Below, piece by piece: positions 34,543-43,807 of a stretch of DNA of 64,000 bases (position 1 is the first letter of the stretch; each line of letters starts with the position of its first letter). The DNA comes from Saccharothrix sp. HUAS TT1. Its GTDB lineage: Bacteria > Actinomycetota > Actinomycetes > Mycobacteriales > Pseudonocardiaceae. The notes under the pieces were generated by a model. The model searched no databases and was not told the DNA's origin. It saw only the letters and a list, made by a program, of their open reading frames with translations. The translations under genes and the position numbers were made by a program. The stretch is taken from contig NZ_CP160453.1 in NCBI RefSeq assembly GCF_040744945.1, forward strand, positions 2,294,001 through 2,358,000, read 5' to 3'.

Positions 34543-35706
34543 GTGGACCCGAGCTTCGGTACCTACCAGCTCGCCGAGGAGCACGAGGCGCTGCGCGACG
34601 CCGTCCGGTCGCTCGCGGACAAGGAGATCGCGCCGCACGCGGCCGACGTCGACGAGCAGGAGCGCTTCCCGGTCGAAGCGCTGAACGCACTGGTCAAGGC
34701 CGGTTTCGGCGCCGTGCACGTGCCCGAGGAGTACGACGGCCAGGGCGCCGACTCGGTGGCGACGTGCATCGTGATCGAGGAGGTGGCGCGCGTGTGCGCG
34801 TCGTCGTCCCTGATCCCGGCGGTGAACAAGCTGGGCACGATGCCGATCCTGCTGTCGGCGTCGGAGTCGCTGAAGCAGCAGGTGCTGCCGTCCATCGCTT
34901 CGGGCGAAGCGATGGCGTCGTACGCGCTGTCCGAGCGCGAGGCCGGCTCGGACACGGCGTCGATGCGCACCAGGGCCCGGCTCGACGGCGACCACTGGGT
35001 GCTGAACGGCACCAAGTGCTGGATCACCAACGCGGGCGAGTCCACCTGGTACACGGTGATGGCCGTGACCGACCCGGACGCGCCGAAGAAGTCGCAGGGC
35101 ATCTCGGCGTTCGTCGTGCACAAGGACGACCCCGGCTTCGTCGTCGGGTCGAAGGAGCGCAAGCTCGGCATCAAGGGCTCGCCGACCCGTGAGATCCACT
35201 TCGAGAACTGCACGATCCCGGCGGACCGCATCATCGGCGAGCCGGGCACCGGCCTGAAGACGGCGCTGCGCACCCTGGACCACACGCGGCCGACCATCGG
35301 CGCGCAGGCCGTGGGCATCGCCCAGGGCGCCCTGGAAGCCGCCATCGCCTACGTGAAGGACCGCAAGCAGTTCGGCAAGTCGATCTCCGAGTTCCAGGGC
35401 GTCCAGTTCATGCTGGCCGACATGGCGATGAAGGTCGAAGCCGCCCGGCACATGGTCTACGTGGCCGCGGCGAAGGCCGAGCGGGGCGAGCCGGACATCG
35501 GTTTCATCACGGCGGCGGCGAAGTGCTTCGCGTCCGACGTGGCGATGGAGGTGACGACGGACGCCGTGCAGCTGTTCGGCGGCGCCGGCTACACCCGCGA
35601 CTTCCCGGTGGAGCGCATGATGCGCGACGCCAAGATCACCCAGATCTACGAGGGCACGAACCAGATCCAGCGCGTCGTGATGTCGCGGTCGCTGCTGAAG
35701 GGCTAG
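34543..35706 (+). CDS. fadE25: Acyl-CoA dehydrogenase (FadE25-type)
   Basis: A 387-residue FAD-dependent dehydrogenase for the first step of beta-oxidation or branched-chain acyl-CoA breakdown. Signatures: YALSEREAGSD, CWITNAGE, QFGKSISEFQGVQFMLADM, and the catalytic base Glu370 in IYEGTNQIQR. GTG 34543 with GGGAGG. It follows purE as in mycobacteria. The chain length used cannot be told. Confidence 0.92.
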   Translation: MDPSFGTYQLAEEHEALRDAVRSLADKEIAPHAADVDEQERFPVEALNALVKAGFGAVHVPEEYDGQGADSVATCIVIEEVARVCASSSLIPAVNKLGTMPILLSASESLKQQVLPSIASGEAMASYALSEREAGSDTASMRTRARLDGDHWVLNGTKCWITNAGESTWYTVMAVTDPDAPKKSQGISAFVVHKDDPGFVVGSKERKLGIKGSPTREIHFENCTIPADRIIGEPGTGLKTALRTLDHTRPTIGAQAVGIAQGALEAAIAYVKDRKQFGKSISEFQGVQFMLADMAMKVEAARHMVYVAAAKAERGEPDIGFITAAAKCFASDVAMEVTTDAVQLFGGAGYTRDFPVERMMRDAKITQIYEGTNQIQRVVMSRSLLKG

Positions 35707-35721
35707 ATCGAGGATCTTCAC

Positions 35722-35770
35722 CACGGGGTGGGGACGGCGGGCCGCTCGGTCGTGCCGTCCCCACCCCGTG
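35722..35770 (+). terminator. Strong intrinsic-type terminator after acyl-CoA dehydrogenase
   Basis: Perfect 17-bp stem (35722-35738 with 35754-35770; arm begins CACGGGGTGGGGACGGC) with a 15-base loop, followed by a T-rich run (TTCGTTGTTCT). Confidence 0.85.
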
Positions 35771-35962
35771 TTCGTTGTTCTCCCCGTGAATGGCGACCGG
35801 TGTGCGTCGATGCGGAATTCCGCACATTTTCGGTGCTTTATCACGGAACGTAGCGGTTCGTTACCCTGATGGTCGAGTGTGCCCGGTGTGGACTGGCCCT
35901 ACGGTTGCGTTTCGGTTCGACTGATCGGGCCACCGGGGAATGCCGAAATGGAAGCAGGGCTC

Positions 35963-36292
35963 ATGAAAAGCATCAGGACGGCTGCCGTCGCGCTCGCCGC
36001 GGGCGTCGGGTTCGCGATGTCCTCCGCGGTTGCGGTGGCGGCGCCGGTCGAGGCCACGACCAGCGACGTCGGCATCCAGTGCACCCGGCAGTACGTGGTG
36101 ACCGGCAGCGCGACGCTGCGCAACAGCCCCGGCGGGTCGGTCATCGGCTACGCCATCACCGGCGACAAGTTCAACGTGCCCAGCCCGTCCGGCGTCTGGT
36201 ACCAGGGCAACCTTTATGACCAGTACAACACCCACCTCGGTTACGGGTACATGCTGGCTTCGGCCCTGGCCTACACCGGCACTTGTTTCTGA
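35963..36292 (+). CDS. Secreted SH3-like small protein
   Basis: A 109-residue secreted protein. Signal peptide MKSIRTAAVALAAGVGFAMS then AVAVAAP with an AxA-type site. The mature ~75 residues show a bacterial SH3-like pattern (YVVTGSATLRNSPGGSVIGYAITGDKFNV, VWYQGNLYD, LGYGYMLASAL) with two cysteines at the ends (QCTRQ, TGTCF). It may bind the cell wall. ATG 35963 gives the standard signal peptide; ATG 35948 is possible. Convergent with the VanZ-RDD gene. Confidence 0.7.
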   Translation: MKSIRTAAVALAAGVGFAMSSAVAVAAPVEATTSDVGIQCTRQYVVTGSATLRNSPGGSVIGYAITGDKFNVPSPSGVWYQGNLYDQYNTHLGYGYMLASALAYTGTCF

Positions 36293-36346
36293 CGCTCCAA
36301 TTCGGCCATCGGGACTGCCGGCAGCCCGTCCGGGCATTGATCCCCG

Positions 36347-37423
36347 TCAATTCGGGATCGGTGCGGGTTCGCGGGTTCGCGCGGGGTGAACGGTCGGCAG
36401 GGCGGTGGTGCCGGCGGCCAGGTCCGGCCAGCCCCGCTGGTCCCGGCGGAACACCGGGATGACGAAGGCGCCCAGGACGACCAGCGCGAGCACGGCCAGG
36501 TCCAGCGCGAACCACCAGCCGGACGGCGCCAGCGCCACGTAGGCGATCAGGCCCGTCACGCCCAGCACCTCGCGCGACGCGATCCGCAGCGGGTTGGCCC
36601 GGGCGCCGTCCGGGCGGCGCAGCCGGTACCTCAGCAGCCAGCTGCCCGGCGTCAGGCCACCGGTCGCGGCGGGCAGCGCGATCCGCACCCCCACCGCCAG
36701 GCCGACCACCCACCAGCGGCCGGCGCCGGTGGCGTACGCGACCAGCACCAGCAGCAGCACGTCCACCAGCAGGGCCATCAGCCTGCGCGGCACGGTGACG
36801 GTGTCCGGTGGGGCGGTCGACGCGTCCGGGTGCGGCACCGCCGGGACCACCAGCGCGACCGGCGCGATCATCCAGCCCAGCAGCGAGCCCGCGGTGTTGG
36901 AGATCAGGTCGTCGACGTCCGAGATGCGGTACGGGCACGGGTACGCGCCCAGGTTCCCGCTGTACTGCACCACCTCGACCGCGAGCGAGATGCCCAGCCC
37001 GATCGCGACCACCGCGAGCGGGCCGCGGCGGTACGCCTTGCGCAGCACCACGCCGAGCGGCACGAACAGGGCGACGTTGAACGCCTGCTGGAGGAACGCG
37101 GTCGACGTCGCCATCGCGCCGAGGCCGGACCGGCCGTTGGCCGCCATGTTGTTGCGCATGTCCGTGACCCACTGGAACGGCCTGGTGGACAGCATCTGCT
37201 GCCCGTCGCACACCAGCGCCGTCGGGAACGGCAGGAAGATCAGCGCCAGCGCCACCAGCCCGTACGCCAGCAGCCCGTACAGCACCACGGCCCGCCGCGG
37301 CTCCACCCGCCCGAACCGGTGGTAGTGCAGGGCGACCAGCGGCAGCAGGACCAGCGCGCCGACGCCGACGAACGCCGCGAAGCCCGTTCGAACGGACTCC
37401 AGGTAGGAGCTCAGCATGTCCAC
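36347..37423 (-). CDS. VanZ-like / RDD fusion membrane protein
   Basis: A 358-residue membrane protein. The first half (about 1-195) is VanZ-like: a loop with FNVALFVPLGVVLRKAYRRGPL and the motif VEVVQYSG...RISDVDDLISNTAGSLLGW. The second half (about 215-330) is RDD-like: VPRRLMALLVDVLLLVLV, then GGLTPGSWLLRYRLRRPDG. VanZ proteins affect teicoplanin sensitivity; RDD proteins are often transporters. The fusion occurs in actinobacteria but its role is unknown. GTG 37423 or ATG 37417 may be the start. Confidence 0.8.
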   Translation of the reverse strand: MDMLSSYLESVRTGFAAFVGVGALVLLPLVALHYHRFGRVEPRRAVVLYGLLAYGLVALALIFLPFPTALVCDGQQMLSTRPFQWVTDMRNNMAANGRSGLGAMATSTAFLQQAFNVALFVPLGVVLRKAYRRGPLAVVAIGLGISLAVEVVQYSGNLGAYPCPYRISDVDDLISNTAGSLLGWMIAPVALVVPAVPHPDASTAPPDTVTVPRRLMALLVDVLLLVLVAYATGAGRWWVVGLAVGVRIALPAATGGLTPGSWLLRYRLRRPDGARANPLRIASREVLGVTGLIAYVALAPSGWWFALDLAVLALVVLGAFVIPVFRRDQRGWPDLAAGTTALPTVHPARTREPAPIPN

Positions 37424-37640
37424 CGATCCGGTTCACGTCCCGCGACGAAGGTCAACCGCTCATTAACCCCTCAGCGTGATCGTCAAACCCGATGGGTGGA
37501 CGTTGCCGCCGAACGGAGGCGCGGTCGGCCACTGCGGTCCCCGGGCTGTCGAGTCGCTGTCGACGTCGCCACCACCGCCGAACTTGTTGAAACTTCATAT
37601 AACTTCGAGGGTGACCGACCGTCGACTGAAGGGGAACGCG

Positions 37641-38048
37641 ATGCTCAAGGACGTGGCAGCGCTCATCGGCCGCCTCGCTGTGGGGGTGGTGTTCATCGCC
37701 CACGGCTGGCAGAAGGTGACCGAGTGGGGGCTCGACGGCACCGCCACGGCGTTCGCGGGCATGGGTGTGCCGCTGCCGGCGGTGTCCGCGTGGTTCGCCG
37801 CGATCGTCGAGCTGGCCGGCGGCGCGCTGCTCGTCCTCGGCGTCGCCCTGCCGGTGGTCGGCGTGCTGCTGGCCGCCGACATGCTCGGCGCGCTGGTGCT
37901 CGTGCACCTGCCCAACGGCCTGCTGGGCCAGGGCGGCTACGAGCTCGTGCTCGTGCTGGGCGCGGCGGCGCTCGCGCTGGGGTTCAACGGCGGGTCGCTG
38001 TCCGTCACCCGGCTGGTGAAGGGGCGCAGGGTCGAGCAGCCGGCGTAG
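37641..38048 (+). CDS. DoxX family membrane protein
   Basis: A 135-residue protein with four helices. It starts LIGRLAVGVVFIAHGWQKVTEWG, the DoxX signature, with PLPAVSAWFAAIVELAGGALLVLG and a later helix. DoxX-like proteins are thought to work in redox or membrane stress. ATG 37641 with AAGGGGA. The 217-base upstream gap contains a direct repeat AACTTC-N4-AACTTC (about 37588-37605) that could be a regulator site. Tail-to-tail with the next gene with three bases between. Confidence 0.85.
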   Translation: MLKDVAALIGRLAVGVVFIAHGWQKVTEWGLDGTATAFAGMGVPLPAVSAWFAAIVELAGGALLVLGVALPVVGVLLAADMLGALVLVHLPNGLLGQGGYELVLVLGAAALALGFNGGSLSVTRLVKGRRVEQPA

Positions 38049-38051
38049 CCG

Positions 38052-38747
38052 TCAGCCGACCAGGTCCAGGGTCGTCCGCTCACTGGCGCGGCGGGTGGCG
38101 AGCAGGTCCGGCGCGGAGTTGTCGCACTGCACCAGCGAGCCCCCGCCCGCCAGCACGGCCAGGAAACCGTTCAGCAGGCCGTCCGGCAGGCTCCACTCCA
38201 CAGTGGACAGCACGCGGGACGCGGTGGTGATGCCCAGCGTCGCCGCCCGCTGGTGCGCCTCCTCGACCACCTCGTCCACAGTGGACTTGAGCAGGGCGGG
38301 CGTGCTGCCCGCGACCGGTTCCCACGGCGTGAAGTCGTCGCCGAACACCCGCACGTCGTCGTTGTAGTCCACCGCCGCGCCGCTGCCCAACCCCATGGGG
38401 TGCAACGACGCCACCGCCGTCACCAGGGCGCCGGGCGCCTCGCCACCGGGCGCCACGACCGCCACCTTCGCGCCCGCCGGGTCGTCGGTGACCGCCGCGC
38501 CGCACCACCACGCGCCGAGCAGCACGCCCGCGGTCTGCCAGTGCGCGGGCAGCAGCACGGCCACCGGGTCGCCCGGCTCGACGTCGTGCTCGTCGCGCAG
38601 CCAGTTCGCCGTCTTGGCCGCCCAGTTCCGCACGGTGGCCCGCGACAGCTCGACCCGGGTGCCCGCCGCGTCGTCGTAGTGCGTGATCAGGGGACGGCCG
38701 GGGTTCGCCGCGAACAGGGGCGCGAACAGGGCATCCGTGACGGTCAT
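38052..38747 (-). CDS. TIGR03089 family protein (AMP-ligase-like N-domain)
   Basis: A 231-residue actinobacterial protein. It resembles the N-terminal part of acyl-AMP ligases (PGRPLITHYDDAAGTRVELSRATVRNWAAKTANWLRDE, GDPVAVLLPAHWQTAGVLLGAWWCG) but lacks the catalytic A8-A10 end, so it is not expected to activate acids by itself. Widespread in actinobacteria near LCP genes; function unknown. ATG 38747 with AAGG seven bases upstream. Confidence 0.8.
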   Translation of the reverse strand: MTVTDALFAPLFAANPGRPLITHYDDAAGTRVELSRATVRNWAAKTANWLRDEHDVEPGDPVAVLLPAHWQTAGVLLGAWWCGAAVTDDPAGAKVAVVAPGGEAPGALVTAVASLHPMGLGSGAAVDYNDDVRVFGDDFTPWEPVAGSTPALLKSTVDEVVEEAHQRAATLGITTASRVLSTVEWSLPDGLLNGFLAVLAGGGSLVQCDNSAPDLLATRRASERTTLDLVG

Positions 38748-38797
38748 GGGCCAACCTTGCCACACCCCGGCCACCGGGGTCCGTCCACCGCCGCCGG

Positions 38798-39973
38798 TCA
38801 GTCGACGCAGGTCGGGGCCGCCTGGGCCGCCGCCCGGTGGCGGGGGCCGTCGAGGGTCAGCAGGCGGTCGGCGCCGAAGCGCTGCGTGCTGCTGGTGGGC
38901 GTCGGGGTCGGCGCCTGGCTCGGGGTCTTCTCGCCGAGCAGTTCGGCCACGAACGCCTTCACCTGCGCCGGGTCCACCGTGACGATGCTCTGGCCGCGCT
39001 CGTTGCGGGCGCCGACGCCGGTCACCGGGATGGTGGCGAACTCGACGTTCCCGCCCGCCAGCCCGCGCGCCTGGCCGGCGAACGTCGCCAGGTCCAGCCC
39101 CTCGTCCACCACGATCGACTTGCTCACCGCGTCCAGCAGCCCGGACAGCCGCGCCTGGTCGGCCAGCGTGCCCGCGGACAGCAGCTTCGACATCGCCGCC
39201 GACATGAACACCTGCTGCCGGGTGATCCGGCCCAGGTCGCCGTTCGGGATGCCCTTGCGCTGCCGCACGAACGCCAGCGCGTCACCACCGGCGATCGTCT
39301 GCACGCCCGCCCGGAAGTCCGCGCCCGAGTCCGGGTCCGAGGTGGCCTGCTTCAGGCACACCTCCACCCCGCCGATCACCTCGGTCAGCAGGTAGAACCC
39401 GTACAGGTTGATCTCCGCGTAGTGGTCCACCCGGACGCCGGTCAGCTCCTGCACCACCTGCACCAGCGCCCGCCGCCCGGCCTGGTCGCCCCGCTTGGAG
39501 CGCTCGGCGAGGTCGGACACGCCCTCGGCCGCCAAGCGCTCCATGGTGAAGAACTTGGTCACCCCGTACGCCGAGTTGATCTTCTCCTCGCCGTGGTCCG
39601 GGATGGTCACGTAGGTGTCGCGCGGGATGGAGACGGCGTGCGCCCTGCTGCCGTCGTGCGGCACCCGCATCACGATGATCGTGTCCGTGTTCAGCGTGTC
39701 CGTCGCCTCGGTGCGCAGCTGGCGCAGCACGTGGTCGGGCAGCGGCGTGCCCTGGGCGTCGGTGCGGCTGTCGCTGCCGACCAGCAGGACGTCGGTGGCG
39801 CCGTCGTCGGCGGGCGGCGCGTTCGGCACGTCCGACAGCACGGCCAGCACGTCCGTCGTGTTCACGCTGTCCTGCACGCGCTTCAACGTCGACCAGCCGA
39901 CCCCGGCGGCCACCAGGACAGCCGCGGACAGCAGCGCGACGAGCACGCGTCCGGCGATCACCGCGGCCTTCAC
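38798..39973 (-). CDS. LytR-CpsA-Psr (LCP) family protein, short form
   Basis: A 391-residue membrane-anchored phosphotransferase-type protein. After a single N-terminal helix (about 6-25) the LCP domain shows LLVGSDSRTDAQ, NTDTIIVMRVPHDG, VSIPRDTYVTIPDHGEEKINSAYG and GFVRQR-like ALAFVRQRKG. Such proteins ligate polymers, in this lineage arabinogalactan, to peptidoglycan. It lacks the LytR_C domain of the neighbour. GTG 39973 with GAGGAGG. Confidence 0.9.
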   Translation of the reverse strand: MKAAVIAGRVLVALLSAAVLVAAGVGWSTLKRVQDSVNTTDVLAVLSDVPNAPPADDGATDVLLVGSDSRTDAQGTPLPDHVLRQLRTEATDTLNTDTIIVMRVPHDGSRAHAVSIPRDTYVTIPDHGEEKINSAYGVTKFFTMERLAAEGVSDLAERSKRGDQAGRRALVQVVQELTGVRVDHYAEINLYGFYLLTEVIGGVEVCLKQATSDPDSGADFRAGVQTIAGGDALAFVRQRKGIPNGDLGRITRQQVFMSAAMSKLLSAGTLADQARLSGLLDAVSKSIVVDEGLDLATFAGQARGLAGGNVEFATIPVTGVGARNERGQSIVTVDPAQVKAFVAELLGEKTPSQAPTPTPTSSTQRFGADRLLTLDGPRHRAAAQAAPTCVD

Positions 39974-40059
39974 CGGCGTTCCTCCTCCGTGGTGGGTGTG
40001 GCGATCAGGCTAACCACCTTCGGCCGGTCGGAGGACCCGGTTCACCGAGAGGTGGGCTC

Positions 40060-41589
40060 TCAGTTGACGCAGACCACACCGTCGGCGGTGATCGGCGGGG
40101 TCGTGGTCGTGGTCGTCGTGCCCGGCACGTCGACCGACGCGGGGTCCGACCCGTCCGGCACCGCGCGGTCCGCGCCGGCGTAGACCAGAACCTGCCCCCT
40201 GGGCACGGAGTCGTCCTCGACCGCCTCGGCGTTACCGCCCAGGGCGGAGATCACCTTGTCGGCGCTCGCCCGCTCGCCCGGCGCGTGCCGGACGGTGGTC
40301 GTCCCGGCGTACGGCCCGGAGTCCGCCCGACCGCGGTTGAACCCCTGCCCCACCAGCGTGTCCAGCACGGTGGCCGCCAGCCGGCTGACCCCGGCCGCGT
40401 TGTAGACGTGCACGGTGATCGCCGAGTTCGGCGGCCCGGCCGGCGTCGTCGTGGTGCTGGTCGACCCCGACCTCGACGGCGATCCGTCGGTCGCCAGGCC
40501 CTTGATGAAGTCCCGCACCCGCGCCGGGTCGACCGGCAGCACGTTGCCGTCGGTCCAGGTGTCCACCGGGTCGCCGACCGGGATGGTCCGGAACTGGATG
40601 CTGCCGCCCGCCAGGCCCTGCATCTGCGCCGCGAACTCGGTGAGGTTCCACCCCTCGCTGAGCACGACGGACTTCTTCACCGCCGTCAGCAGCTGGTCGA
40701 GCTTGTCGAGGTCGGTCAGCGTGCCGGTGGACAGCACGTTGCGGGCCAGCGCCCCGATGAACACCTGCTGCCGCACGATCCGGTCCAGGTCGCCACCGGG
40801 CAGCCCACCGCGCTGGCGCACGAACGACAGCGCCTGCGCGCCCTGGATCGTCTGCCTGCCCGCCGGGAAGTCGGCGCCGGAGTCGCGGTCGCTGGTCGCC
40901 TGGTTCAGGCACACCTCGACCCCGCCGAGCGCCTTCGTGACCTCGTAGAAGCTGGCCAGGTTGACCTCGGCGTACCGGTCGACGGTGACGGCGCCGCCGG
41001 TCAGCCCCTCGATCGTCTTGCGCAACGTCTTGCGGCCCGCCAGCGTCGACTCCAGCTCGATGCGGGCCTCGCTGGTGACGCCCTCCTCGCGCAACCGCTG
41101 CGCGGTGTCGTTCTTCTGCCTGGCCATCGCCGAGTTCAGCTTGTGCTTGCCGAAACCGTCCGCGATCTCCACGTACGCGTCGCGGGGGAACGAGATCGCC
41201 ACCGCTCGCGTGCCGTCCTGCGGGATGTGCACCAGGATCATCGTGTCGGTGTTCAGCGTGCCGTCCGCCACACCGCCGTTGAGCAGCGCCAGCACCTCGT
41301 CCGACAGCGGGTTGCCCTGGGCGTCGGTGCGGCTGTCGACGCCGACCAGCAGGATGTCGATCGCGCCGTCGAGCGGCTTGCGCGCTACGCCGTTCGCCTC
41401 CTCGGTGACGGCGGACGGGATGACGTCGGTCGTCGTCACGCCCTCGTTGACGTCGCCGAGGTAGTACCAGCCGTACCACGTGACGATGAGCACAGCGGCC
41501 GACACCAGGGCGAGCAAGGAACGACCGGTGAGCGAGAGGACACGGAGAGCAGCCGATCCACCGGCTGTTCTGGGCGGACTGGAGTCCAC
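40060..41589 (-). CDS. LCP family protein with C-terminal LytR_C domain
   Basis: A 509-residue membrane-anchored LCP protein. One helix (about 20-45), then the LCP domain (LLVGVDSRTDAQG, LNTDTMILVHIPQDG, FPRDAYVEI, ALSFVRQRGGLPGGDLDR). After a Ser/Thr/Pro linker comes a LytR_C domain (about 385-480: ITVHVYNAAGVSRLAATVLDTLVGQGF, TTTVRHAPGERASADKV). Paralogue of the neighbouring LCP gene, 86 bases away on the same strand. Probable ligase of arabinogalactan or another polymer to peptidoglycan. GTG 41589, RBS GGAGGCAGG. Divergent from rmlB. Confidence 0.92.
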   Translation of the reverse strand: MDSSPPRTAGGSAALRVLSLTGRSLLALVSAAVLIVTWYGWYYLGDVNEGVTTTDVIPSAVTEEANGVARKPLDGAIDILLVGVDSRTDAQGNPLSDEVLALLNGGVADGTLNTDTMILVHIPQDGTRAVAISFPRDAYVEIADGFGKHKLNSAMARQKNDTAQRLREEGVTSEARIELESTLAGRKTLRKTIEGLTGGAVTVDRYAEVNLASFYEVTKALGGVEVCLNQATSDRDSGADFPAGRQTIQGAQALSFVRQRGGLPGGDLDRIVRQQVFIGALARNVLSTGTLTDLDKLDQLLTAVKKSVVLSEGWNLTEFAAQMQGLAGGSIQFRTIPVGDPVDTWTDGNVLPVDPARVRDFIKGLATDGSPSRSGSTSTTTTPAGPPNSAITVHVYNAAGVSRLAATVLDTLVGQGFNRGRADSGPYAGTTTVRHAPGERASADKVISALGGNAEAVEDDSVPRGQVLVYAGADRAVPDGSDPASVDVPGTTTTTTTPPITADGVVCVN

Positions 41590-41758
41590 TGCCTGCCTCC
41601 CCCGTGCGCTCAGGCTGCCTGGTCGAGATTAGTGGCGCGGTGGTCGACCGCGCGGCACATTCCTCTTATACGGGAGACGCTGTAACAACCAGGTGGGTTG
41701 CACGGTTATCCCCCGTGACAGACTGCGATGGGCAACCGCTGGCAGGAGGACACAGAGC

Positions 41759-42751
41759 ATGCGCGTACTGGTAACGGGTGGGGCCGGGTTCATCGGCTCG
41801 CACTACGTGCGGGAGATGGTCGGCGGCGCGTACCCGGCCTACGCCGACGCCGAGGTGGTGGTGCTGGACAAGCTCACCTACGCGGGCAACGAGGCGAACC
41901 TGGCACCCGTCGCGGACGACCCGAAGCTGACCTTCGTCCGGGGCGACATCTGCGACCGCGAGCTGGTCGCCGACCTGATGAGCCGCACCGACGTGGTGGT
42001 GCACTTCGCCGCCGAGTCCCATGTGGACCGTTCGATCTCCGGCTCGGCCGACTTCGTGCTGACCAACGTGCTCGGCACCCAGGTGCTGCTCCAGGGCGCG
42101 CTGGAGGCCGGCGTGGCGAAGTTCGTGCACGTGTCCACCGACGAGGTGTACGGCACGATCGAAGAGGGCTCGTGGACCGAGGACCACATCCTGGAGCCGA
42201 ACTCGCCGTACTCGGCGTCCAAGGCGTCGTCCGACCTGCTGGCGCGGTCGTTCTTCCGGACCCACGGGCTGCCGGTGAGCATCACCCGGTGCTCGAACAA
42301 CTACGGTCCGTACCAGTTTCCCGAGAAGGTCATCCCGCTGTTCGTCACCAACCTGGTGGACGGCAAGAAGGTGCCGCTGTACGGCGACGGGCTCAACGTC
42401 CGCGACTGGCTGCACGTGGACGACCACTGCCGCGGCATCCAGCTCGTGCTGGAGGGCGGTCGCGGTGGTGAGATCTACAACATCGGCGGCGGCACCGAGC
42501 TGACCAACCGGGAGCTCACCGAGCGCCTGCTGGACGCCACCGGGCGTGACTGGGACTCCTCCGTCGAGCCCGTCACCGACCGCAAGGGCCACGACCGGCG
42601 CTACTCGGTGGACATCACCAAGATCAGCACCGAGCTGGGCTACGCGCCGCGGGTCGACTTCGCCGAGGGCCTGGCGGCCACCGTGCGGTGGTACCGGGAC
42701 AACCGGGCGTGGTGGGAGCCCCTGAAGCAGCGCGCCGCGCTGGCCGGCTGA
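41759..42751 (+). CDS. rfbB: dTDP-glucose 4,6-dehydratase
   Basis: A 330-residue short-chain dehydrogenase: VTGGAGFIGSHYVREM (NAD+ site), HFAAESHVDRSI, the catalytic STDEVYG and Y-x3-K pair YSASK, and RCSNNYGPYQFPEKVIPLF. It makes dTDP-4-keto-6-deoxyglucose for dTDP-L-rhamnose. ATG 41759 with GGAGGA. Overlaps rfbD (TGATG). The dTDP-glucose synthase and epimerase of the pathway are not in this window. Symbol rmlB is also used. Confidence 0.95.
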   Translation: MRVLVTGGAGFIGSHYVREMVGGAYPAYADAEVVVLDKLTYAGNEANLAPVADDPKLTFVRGDICDRELVADLMSRTDVVVHFAAESHVDRSISGSADFVLTNVLGTQVLLQGALEAGVAKFVHVSTDEVYGTIEEGSWTEDHILEPNSPYSASKASSDLLARSFFRTHGLPVSITRCSNNYGPYQFPEKVIPLFVTNLVDGKKVPLYGDGLNVRDWLHVDDHCRGIQLVLEGGRGGEIYNIGGGTELTNRELTERLLDATGRDWDSSVEPVTDRKGHDRRYSVDITKISTELGYAPRVDFAEGLAATVRWYRDNRAWWEPLKQRAALAG

Positions 42752-43644
42752 TGGCGCTCGCACTCCTGGTGCCCGGCGGCCGCGGCCAGCTCGGGCAGGA
42801 CGTCGTCGCGGCGGCGCACCCCGACGGCCTGGTGCACGCGCCGTCGTCGGCCGAGCTGGACCTGACCGACTCGGCGGCGGTGGCGGACGCGGTGGCCGTG
42901 TTCGCCGCCACCGCCCGTGACGCCGGCGTCCGGCCGGTGGTGGTGAACACGGCGGCCTACACGGCGGTGGACGCGGCCGAGACCGACGCCGACCGGGCGT
43001 TCGAGGTCAACGCGCTCGGCCCGGAGCACCTGGCCAGGAGCTGCCGCGACCACAACGTGCCGCTGCTGCACGTGTCCACCGACTACGTGTTCCCCGGCGA
43101 CGGCGCGCGGCCGTACGAGCCGACCGACGAGACCGGGCCGAAGTCGGTCTACGGGCGGACCAAGCTCGGCGGCGAGGAGCGCGTGCTGTCCACTTGGGAC
43201 CGCTCGTGGGTGGTGCGCACGGCGTGGGTCTACGGCGAGCACGGCAACAACTTCGTGAAGACCATGGCGCGCTTGGCGGGCACGCACGACACGCTGTCCG
43301 TTGTGGACGACCAGCTCGGCTCGCCGACGTGGTCGCTCGACCTGGCGAACGGCCTGCTGGAGCTGGCGGCGCTGGTGTCGTCCGGCGGCTCGCCGTCCCG
43401 GGTGCTGCACGCGACCGGCGGCGGTGAGACCACGTGGTGCGGGTTCGCCCGCGCGGTCTTCGCCGAGCTGGGCCTCGACCCGGAGCGGGTGCGCCCGTGC
43501 GCGACGGCCGACTTCCCCCGCCCCGCGCCGCGCCCGGCTTACTCCGTGCTGTCCGGCAAGGCTTGGGCGGAGGCGGGCCTGACGCCGTTGCGGCACTGGC
43601 AGGAGGCGTTGACCGCGGCGGTCGCGGCGAACGCCGTGCCCTGA
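42751..43644 (+). CDS. rfbD: dTDP-4-dehydrorhamnose reductase
   Basis: A 297-residue NADPH-dependent reductase that finishes dTDP-L-rhamnose: PGGRGQLGQDV, NTAAYTAVDAAETD, STDYVFPGDG, catalytic Y-x3-K in VYGRTKLGGE, and RTAWVYGEHGNNFVKTM. Starts on the last base of the rfbB stop. Followed by a hairpin terminator. Symbol rmlD is also used. Rhamnose forms the arabinogalactan linker with WbbL at 53.0 kb. Confidence 0.95.
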   Translation: MALALLVPGGRGQLGQDVVAAAHPDGLVHAPSSAELDLTDSAAVADAVAVFAATARDAGVRPVVVNTAAYTAVDAAETDADRAFEVNALGPEHLARSCRDHNVPLLHVSTDYVFPGDGARPYEPTDETGPKSVYGRTKLGGEERVLSTWDRSWVVRTAWVYGEHGNNFVKTMARLAGTHDTLSVVDDQLGSPTWSLDLANGLLELAALVSSGGSPSRVLHATGGGETTWCGFARAVFAELGLDPERVRPCATADFPRPAPRPAYSVLSGKAWAEAGLTPLRHWQEALTAAVAANAVP

Positions 43645-43655
43645 ACCGCGGGGGT

Positions 43656-43695
43656 GCGGGATGCGGGGGTCACGCGGTCACCCCTCGCATCCCGC
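43656..43695 (+). terminator. Terminator after rfbD
   Basis: Hairpin with arms GCGGGATGCG-GGGGT and ACCCC-CGCATCCCGC (one bulged T) around a nine-base loop, starting 12 bases after the rfbD stop. Confidence 0.65.
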
Positions 43696-43807
43696 CCCGA
43701 CCTCACCGAAGCGGTCTGCGGCATCCCCTACCCGGCCGACTCACCCCGGTTCGTGCGGGGCGACCTCGCGGCCTCGCTGGTCCGGGGGCGGCGGGCTGTC
43801 CGGCGAG

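Noticed and set aside
41590..41758. Well-defined promoter pair between LCP and rfbB genes
   Set aside because: A TATAAG-like box is present on the minus strand, but no -35 with acceptable spacing was found.
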